The notes beneath the pieces are model-generated. The model was not told the DNA's origin. It ran no database searches and saw nothing but the letters and a program-made list of their open reading frames with translations. 30,441 nt of DNA, from positions 1 to 30,441 of the forward strand of contig CALKWO010000359.1 of the NCBI GenBank assembly GCA_938003875.1. Direction: 5' to 3'. Below, one piece after another: positions 24,964-30,441 of the stretch; position 1 is the stretch's first letter; every line of letters begins with the position of its first letter. Source of the DNA: an uncultured bacterium (GTDB taxonomy: Bacteria; Planctomycetota; Uabimicrobiia; Uabimicrobiales; JABWCH01). Made by a program: the position numbers and the translations under genes.

Positions 24964-27030
24964 ATGGACTATTTATCGAAAATTGCCTCTATCGAAAACC
25001 TTACTATGGCCTTTCGCCATATTGCCTCCAACAGAGGCGGGCCTGGCGTTGACAGTGTCAAGATCGAAGATTTCCAAAAGAACCAGGAACAAAATATAGC
25101 GCAGATTTCCCATAGCCTTTTGCATGGCACATACCAGTTCCAGCCAGCACTTGGCATAGAAATGCACGAAAAGAAACGCATGGTCTTTGTTCTTACTGTT
25201 TCGGATAGAACAGTATCCCAGGCGATCTCTCAGGTTCTGGCAAATCCTCTGGAAAAATACTTCCATAACGCCTGCTACTCCTATCGTCCAGGACGCTCGG
25301 CAGTCCAGGCTGCGGAATTTTTGCAAAAGAAGCTCAAGACGAACCAGTTCCCATACATCCTGCGCTGCGATATTTACAAATACTTCGATCATATTGATTA
25401 CAAAATTCTGTTCAGCTTTCTGGACTGGGCTTTGGATGGGAAAAAAGACGATACGTTTCGCCTGATCTCTAAGCTCATCAACCAAAAAAGAGTTTACTAT
25501 GGGCAGTTGCAGGAAGGCGAATCAGGACTCTGCCAGGGATCGTCCCTTTCTCCCCTTTTGTCGAATCTTTATCTTACGCCTCTGGATCGCTACCTGGAAA
25601 AGATGGGCTATGTCCATGTACGTTTTTGCGATGACCTTACGGTTTTGCTTCCTTCTCAGGAAGAGGCTCAGCCCCTTTGCAGCAAGATAAGCGAGTTTCT
25701 CGAAGAATATCTCAAGCTCAAACTGCATCCTGATAAGCTAGAGCTTGCCTGCTTTAGCCAGGGTTTCGATTTCCTGGGATTCCACTTCTCTCCGCAGGGC
25801 AGAGTTCCCTCACAGAAAGCCCAGGATCGTCTTAGCGATAAAGTCCAGTCCACAGAGAGCCAGGAGGAAAAACAAAAGGCCATCCAGCACTGGGAAGCCT
25901 ACTATGGCAAGGGAACAGCCAGCGAAAGTGCCAATAGCCAGGCATCCTATCCTATTTTCGACATCATGCGCTCGCTGTTCCGTGGCAACTCAGAATACTT
26001 TGCCAGAGCCTATAAAACAGAGCGCAGATATGAGTATAGAGCCAAATCAGGGAAAATCACGGACGAAGAGCTAATGGGACACCTTTTGGGCAACCATACT
26101 CTGGGGCTTTATCTTCTCGATAAAGACAAAGTCGCATGCACATGCCTGGATCTGGATATAGAAAAACAAATCATGGATACCTTCTTCCACAACGATGCAG
26201 CCAGGTTTTGCCTCTATGAAGACAGCATCATGAACCATACACGGCAAATCCAGAAACTGCTTCAGGAAATAGGGCTAGAAGCTCTTATGGAAAGAAGCGG
26301 CTACAAAGGCTATCATCTATGGCTTTTCTTCGAGAAATTTGTCCCTGCGTCCTGGGCAATTGCCTTATGGAAGCAAGTTCTCGCTCAGGTAGGCAAATCC
26401 CCGCAAGGTATACAGAGAGAAATTTTTCCAAGAGAACCCCAGGCAATAGAAGACTTAGGCTCTCTCATCAAGATACCACTAGGATTGCATCCAGGCTCTG
26501 GGCTACGGTCTATATTTTTGGATCATACAGGAGATGCCATATCCAATCCGCAAGGCTTACTACAGAACGCCCAAAGAATTTCTAGCGATCAGCTCAATAA
26601 CCTCATTTCCCAGGAAAGGCCTGCTATCAAAAAGGGCTCGGAGATAGAAAGGCTATTCCAGGGTTGCAATGTAGTGAAAGCCTTATGCCATAAGGCAAAG
26701 CAAAAAAGCAATCTGGGACATTTCGAAAGAACCATATTGCTCTATACCATAGGACAGTTGGGTAAAGCAGGCGAAGAATTCCTGCACAGCATTATATCTC
26801 ATTGCTACAACTACAATAAGGCATATACCCAAAAGCAGATCGAAAAAAAGCACCCCGCACCCATAGGATGTAGAAAAATCCAGGAAATCATGGGCGAATC
26901 GCTCCAGAACATCGAATGCCACTGTTCTTTCAAGACACCCCAGGGAGGCTATGCTTCTCCTTTGCTGCATGTCTATCCTGATGCAACGAAAAATCTGGGA
27001 AGAAAAATTCTCAGGTCTTCCCTTATATAA
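24964..27030 (+). CDS. Reverse transcriptase fused to archaeo-eukaryotic primase (RT-CAPP-like)
   Basis: 688 residues behind AAAGGAGGG. Residues about 1-290 are a group-II-intron-like RT: NRGGPGVD, RCDIYKYFDHID (Asp136), CQGSSLSPLLSNLYL and VRFCDDLTVL (Asp223, Asp224; FCDD instead of YADD), FDFLGFHFSPQG. There is no maturase or endonuclease domain. Residues about 330-530 are an AEP primase-polymerase: CLDLDIE (Asp396, Asp398), SGYKGYHLWLFFE (His451) and IKIPLGLHPGSG (Lys503, His509). The last 150 residues contain spaced cysteines (568, 636, 652, 654) resembling the PriL-like iron-sulphur region of such primases. RT-CAPP fusions next to cas1 are known and are linked to spacer acquisition. It stands 12 bp upstream of cas1. 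Confidence 0.92.
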   Translation: MDYLSKIASIENLTMAFRHIASNRGGPGVDSVKIEDFQKNQEQNIAQISHSLLHGTYQFQPALGIEMHEKKRMVFVLTVSDRTVSQAISQVLANPLEKYFHNACYSYRPGRSAVQAAEFLQKKLKTNQFPYILRCDIYKYFDHIDYKILFSFLDWALDGKKDDTFRLISKLINQKRVYYGQLQEGESGLCQGSSLSPLLSNLYLTPLDRYLEKMGYVHVRFCDDLTVLLPSQEEAQPLCSKISEFLEEYLKLKLHPDKLELACFSQGFDFLGFHFSPQGRVPSQKAQDRLSDKVQSTESQEEKQKAIQHWEAYYGKGTASESANSQASYPIFDIMRSLFRGNSEYFARAYKTERRYEYRAKSGKITDEELMGHLLGNHTLGLYLLDKDKVACTCLDLDIEKQIMDTFFHNDAARFCLYEDSIMNHTRQIQKLLQEIGLEALMERSGYKGYHLWLFFEKFVPASWAIALWKQVLAQVGKSPQGIQREIFPREPQAIEDLGSLIKIPLGLHPGSGLRSIFLDHTGDAISNPQGLLQNAQRISSDQLNNLISQERPAIKKGSEIERLFQGCNVVKALCHKAKQKSNLGHFERTILLYTIGQLGKAGEEFLHSIISHCYNYNKAYTQKQIEKKHPAPIGCRKIQEIMGESLQNIECHCSFKTPQGGYASPLLHVYPDATKNLGRKILRSSLI

Positions 27031-27042
27031 AAAGGAAAAACC

Positions 27043-28044
27043 ATGCCCCATAAAACATTCTATATCCTGAGCAATGGCACAGTATTAAGGCGGGCAGGAA
27101 AGCGTCTTATTCTCGAAAGGCAGGGGGAAAAATTCTATGAATGCCCGCTCAAAGATGTAGGGCGAATCCTGATCTATGCCTCTACAGAAATCACGGGGCA
27201 AACCCTTTCTGCCCTGATGGACGAGCAGATTCCTCTATACTTTGTAAAACGATCTGGCGAGCTTAAAGGCAAAATTATGCCTGCCAGCAATACCCAGATA
27301 CAACTGAGGGTTTTACAGCATCGCTCTTTTTCAGACGATGCCTTTAGCCTGCCTCTTGCCAAAAGCTTTATCTACACAAAGCTTCAAAACATGAAAGAAA
27401 TCCTGATCTATCTGTATCAGAATTCCAGAGGGACACAAGAAGTCTGCCAGCCCATACAGAATGCCAGCGAAAGGCTTGCTCCATGCCAGAATCGTGAGGA
27501 AATCATGGGAATTGAAGGGGCTGCTGCCAGGCACTATTTCCAGATTATAGGCAGCAAATTGCCTGAACCGTTCCGATTTACCCAACGAAGCAGGCGGCCA
27601 GCCTTAGACCCAACGAACGCTTTGCTCAATCTAGGCTATATGACCCTGCTTCGGGAAGTCCAGGCCCATATCGAAGCGCATCACCTGGATTCCTATCTCG
27701 GCCTGCTACATGCCATACAAGACGGCAGGGCATCGCTTGCGCTCGATATGATGGAAGAATTCCGCCAGCCCTTCATTGATCTTTTTGTCATGAAGGCCAT
27801 ACAACGTGGCTCCATCAAACCAGAACACTTTGTAAAAAAAGAAGATACCTTACATATTACCCAAGAAGGCATGGATCGCTTTTTTCGCCTCTATGAAGAA
27901 AAAATGGGCATGCAAGATGGAGAAGAGCCAGGACTACGAAAGCTCATAGACGATCAGGTACATTCCCTCAAAAAGCATCTCCTGGGAGAAGATACCTATA
28001 AAAACTTCCAGATAGAATTTTGCGGACAAGAAAACGATGGGTAA
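27043..28044 (+). CDS. cas1: Cas1 integrase
   Basis: 333 residues behind AAGGAA. Catalytic pattern of Cas1: GIEGAAARHYF (Glu158), YLGLLHAIQDGR (His223) and LALDMMEEFRQPFID (Asp235/Glu238). The N-terminal beta domain includes DVGRILIYASTEITGQTLSA. It would act with Cas2 to insert new spacers at the leader end of the array about 1.6 kb downstream. Last gene of the adaptation operon. It is not fused to the RT, unlike many RT-Cas1 proteins. Confidence 0.95.
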   Translation: MPHKTFYILSNGTVLRRAGKRLILERQGEKFYECPLKDVGRILIYASTEITGQTLSALMDEQIPLYFVKRSGELKGKIMPASNTQIQLRVLQHRSFSDDAFSLPLAKSFIYTKLQNMKEILIYLYQNSRGTQEVCQPIQNASERLAPCQNREEIMGIEGAAARHYFQIIGSKLPEPFRFTQRSRRPALDPTNALLNLGYMTLLREVQAHIEAHHLDSYLGLLHAIQDGRASLALDMMEEFRQPFIDLFVMKAIQRGSIKPEHFVKKEDTLHITQEGMDRFFRLYEEKMGMQDGEEPGLRKLIDDQVHSLKKHLLGEDTYKNFQIEFCGQENDG

Positions 28045-28122
28045 ATCTTATAAAACTAACTCAAAAAAAACTTGTAAACCGCAATCAAAAAACGTATCAT
28101 ACAATAATCTGGAGGAATTTTT

Positions 28123-29130
28123 ATGGACTACTCACACGACAGAAACTATAAACATCTTTTATCTTACCGAAAGATTTTCCAGGAAGTCATAGAACAATAC
28201 ATAGAAGGCGAATGAAAACAAGAGCTGGATTTGGAAAAAGCAGAAAAAATGGACAAAAGCTTCATTTTGCAAGATTTTGCAGAAAGAGAATCGGATATTA
28301 TCTATCGGGTTCCATTCAAGCAAAAAGAGAAAGAAGTCTATCTGTATATTCTTATCGAACACCAATCCAGTGTAGATTTCACCATGCCCTTCCGTTTTCT
28401 CGTATATATTACAGAACTCTGGCGAGACATTTTTAAAAACACAGAGGAAAACAAGAGAAAAAGCAAAGGATTTCGGTTGCCACCCGTGTTTCCTATCCTT
28501 CTTTACAACGGAGAACACAAGTGGACAGCTTTCCAAAAACTGAGTGAAATAATAGAAGGCAGCCATCTTTTCCCTGGGTTTATACCAGACTTTTCTTACT
28601 ATCTTCTCGATATCTCCCACTATCCAGAAGATAAGCTCAAAAATCTAGCAGGCAATCTGGCAAAAATATTTCTCTTAGAGCATCCTCTCTCAGAAGAAAA
28701 AATTTTTTCCTCTATCTTGGAATGCTTTCGTGGCCTGGAACAAGAAACCGATAAAGAAATCTGGAAAGCCATCAGCAATTGGCTTGCCTATTTTATGAAA
28801 AAATGCTTCCAAACACCGCAAATCGAAGAAATTCTTTCTGAAATTCAGTATGAAAAAAGAAAGGAGAGTTTCACTATGATAGAAACATTAGGTGAAAGAC
28901 TGATAAACTATTGGAAAAAAGAAGGCTTGAAAGAAGGCTTGAAAGAAGGCATCAAGGAAGGTAAACAAGAAACACTAAAAAAATCTATATGCAGGGTCGT
29001 AAAAAAACGTTTTGGAAATATGCCACAAGACATACAAGAAAAATTAGAAAAGATGCAAGAAATCGCTGAACTGGAATCCATCTTAGACAAGAGTCTGGAT
29101 GCCTCCAGCCCAGACGAGATATTCCCCTAA
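28123..29130 (+). pseudogene. Rpn-family nuclease gene with an in-frame TGA
   Basis: ATG 28123 stands 6 nt after GGAGG and starts YSHDRNYKHLLSYRKIFQEV, the typical Rpn N-terminus. At codon 31 (28213-28215) a TGA stands where relatives have Trp (GEW then ELD), after which the frame is open to 29130. The rest shows the PD-(D/E)XK core ERESDIIYRV (Asp58), LYILIEHQSS (Glu79, Gln81), LPPVFPILLYNGEHKW, and a C-terminal Lys-Glu-Gly repeat tail. Rpn proteins are recombination-promoting nucleases with high copy number in many genomes. It is probably a recent pseudogene; reinitiation at TTG 28231 or ATG 28249 could yield an N-truncated protein that keeps the catalytic residues. Confidence 0.85.
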
Positions 29131-29647
29131 AAAAAAATTGAAAACAAAAAAATTCTCTTGCAAACAAACCAATAGCAAAATATAATAAAAGCTCTTTGAC
29201 AATTTGCTCTGCGTTTATCCCCTTGTGTACTAACCTGACGAGGTATAGGCTTTAGAGAAGTCAGAAAGAGTCACAGCTAAAAGATCCCAATCTTTTTTCT
29301 GCCTTTTCTAAAACCTGCTCATGCCGCAGTTAGGAGGCTCAAGGGTCAATAAAACAGAGGTATAAAGCTGTGAACATGCACAGAGATATTATGCCCATAC
29401 AAAAAAAATCCCAAAAAAATTCTCCTAAATATTTGGGAAATAACAACTTAAATATTCAATATTGCATGAGCGAGCTTTCCAAATTGACTCTTCGGTCATA
29501 ACCCTATGCTAAAAAGGAACTTACAAATGGCCAATTTTGCCTCCCCCTCTGGGACGAAAATCACATTCGCTGAAATGGGGTTTCAAAAACCATGCCAGAA
29601 TTTAGTGCCCTGGAGCCCAACAATGACAAGGCCTCCAGAAAGCAAGG
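29131..29647 (+). promoter_or_regulatory. CRISPR leader region
   Basis: 517 bp of AT-rich, gene-free sequence between the Rpn gene and the first repeat. It contains TCTTTGACAATTT at 29194-29206, also found ahead of the adaptation operon. A possible promoter nearer the array has TTGACT at 29484-29489 and TATGCT at 29505-29510, a 15-bp spacing that is short. Array direction is rightward, judged by the ATTGAGAC repeat end and the degenerate last repeat at the right. Confidence 0.6.
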
Positions 29648-30408
29648 GTCAGACCAACCTATCCACCAAAACAAGGATTGAGACACTGATATAAAAGGTC
29701 GTATAGTAACGACCATAAACGTCAGACCAACCTATCCACCAAAACAAGGATTGAGACAGCCACCCCATGCAGGCGAACGAGAACAACAGAGCCTGTCAGA
29801 CCAACCTATCCACCAAAACAAGGATTGAGACAGTTGAAAAGAGAACCCCAGTTGACTGGGGAGAGATAGTCAGACCAACCTATCCACCAAAACAAGGATT
29901 GAGACATATTTACTGCTCGCTTATCGAGTGTTTGAAGAAATCGTCAGACCAACCTATCCACCAAAACAAGGATTGAGACACAACCAAAAAAAAATCCCAA
30001 AATAACACTAATTAAGTCAGACCAACCTATCCACCAAAACAAGGATTGAGACACAATACAATTCTCTCATGGGGACTTACTCCTTTCTTGTCAGACCAAC
30101 CTATCCACCAAAACAAGGATTGAGACACATAGTTGTAGTCTCACAAGTTTTACCCTTTTGGAGTGTCAGACCAACCTATCCACCAAAACAAGGATTGAGA
30201 CAAAATATTCTGGGTTGGAGGGAACCCTGTTATCATCGTCAGACCAACCTATCCACCAAAACAAGGATTGAGACAAGGTACCAGAATCTCGTCGAAGCAC
30301 CGCAGCAAAGGGTCAGACCAACCTATCCACCAAAACAAGGATTGAGACAGTACAGCAATACCCGCCAAAGTATTTGTCACGTTCATGTCAGACCAACCTA
30401 TCCACCAA
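29648..30408 (+). CRISPR. CRISPR array, 10 full repeats, 1 partial, 10 spacers
   Basis: Repeats start at 29648, 29721, 29795, 29869, 29943, 30016, 30090, 30165, 30238 and 30312. Each is an identical 37-mer that begins GTCAGACCAACC and ends GGATTGAGAC. The next base is A in all ten, so the unit may be 38 bp. With 38 bp, spacers are 35, 36, 36, 36, 35, 36, 37, 35, 36 and 37 bp. An eleventh repeat at 30387 keeps only its first 22 bases. The 3' end ATTGAGAC resembles the 8-nt crRNA tag (ATTGAAAC-type) of type III and I systems. With cmr genes and cas1-cas2 on the same strand, the array fits this locus. Confidence 0.98.
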
Positions 30409-30415
30409 GAGCCAA

Positions 30416-30434
30416 TTCAAGTTTTAAACTTGAA
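30416..30434. repeat. Palindrome beyond the last repeat
   Basis: TTCAAGTTT and AAACTTGAA are perfect inverted arms around one T, starting 7 nt after the last repeat loses identity. It could be a mobile-element end or a terminator stem; the window ends here. Confidence 0.5.
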
Positions 30435-30441
30435 CGCATAG

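Noticed and set aside
19334..28044. Ubiquitin-like modifier in the operon
   Set aside because: No small beta-grasp protein ending in Gly-Gly is seen. Cas1 ends in a single Gly, which is too weak to claim as a conjugation site.
29506..29976. Short reading frames across the leader and array
   Set aside because: They translate CRISPR repeats and spacers, and their similarity to each other is only the repeat.
1..30441. TGA recoded as Trp or another amino acid
   Set aside because: Two in-frame TGA codons occur (17216 and 28213), but several intact genes (Cas10, family A, JAB-E1) end at TGA with the next gene starting properly, so the standard code fits and the two cases are decay.
1..30441. CARF or SAVED effector responding to cyclic oligoadenylate
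   Set aside because: No protein shows a recognisable CARF, SAVED, HEPN or CHAT pattern; the Lon protein has only the protease and TPR-like parts.

Overview
The window is a CRISPR-Cas island from an AT-rich bacterium. Shine-Dalgarno motifs of the AAGGAGG type are frequent and TGA serves as an ordinary stop codon. The species cannot be fixed from sequence alone. P63C-like and Rpn-type gene families, an insertion sequence and several dispersed palindromic repeats suggest a large, repeat-rich environmental genome.

Layout. (1) 1-1260: a minus-strand P63C-like gene that runs off the left edge, then a non-coding block of degenerate repeats. (2) 1286-5980: four tightly packed or overlapping genes: a sigma-factor-like protein, two unrecognised proteins and a Lon-type Ser/Lys protease fused to TPR repeats. 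(3) 6062-15367: a type III-B (Cmr) effector operon: Cmr1, a RAMP protein, a Cmr4-like protein, a Csx11-type Cas10 with an intact HD motif but no visible GGDD, a second Cmr4-like protein, Cmr5 and a Cas5-like RAMP. It ends at a strong terminator. (4) 15552-17055: a small membrane protein, an unknown 183-aa protein (family A/B) and a decayed Rpn fragment. (5) 17123-19184: a second, broken P63C copy. Its upstream region carries a 1.47-kb insertion sequence and matches the repeat block at 600-1050. The effector region therefore lies between two direct copies of one segment. (6) 19334-28044: an adaptation-type operon: the second family A/B protein, Cas2, an E2-like ubiquitin-conjugating protein, a JAB-E1 fusion, a membrane-anchored S1-domain protein, an NYN nuclease, a reverse transcriptase-primase (RT-AEP) fusion and Cas1. 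(7) 28123-29130: an Rpn gene broken by one nonsense codon. (8) 29131-30408: leader and CRISPR array with ten full repeats, a truncated eleventh and ten spacers of 35-37 bp.

How it may work together. The RT-primase and Cas1-Cas2 would copy and integrate spacers, possibly from RNA. The Cmr complex, with a candidate catalytic Asp in both Cmr4-like subunits, would cut target RNA. The Lon-TPR protease with a sigma-like neighbour resembles in layout the known protease-based type III signalling systems (CalpL/T/S and Craspase), but has no CARF, SAVED or CHAT partner and sits beside a Cas10 that appears unable to make cyclic oligoadenylate. The least expected part is an E2 plus JAB-E1 ubiquitin-like conjugation and deconjugation pair placed between cas2 and RT-cas1, with no ubiquitin-like protein in view. 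The two modules also differ in base composition (effector AT-rich, adaptation more GC-rich), which suggests separate origins.
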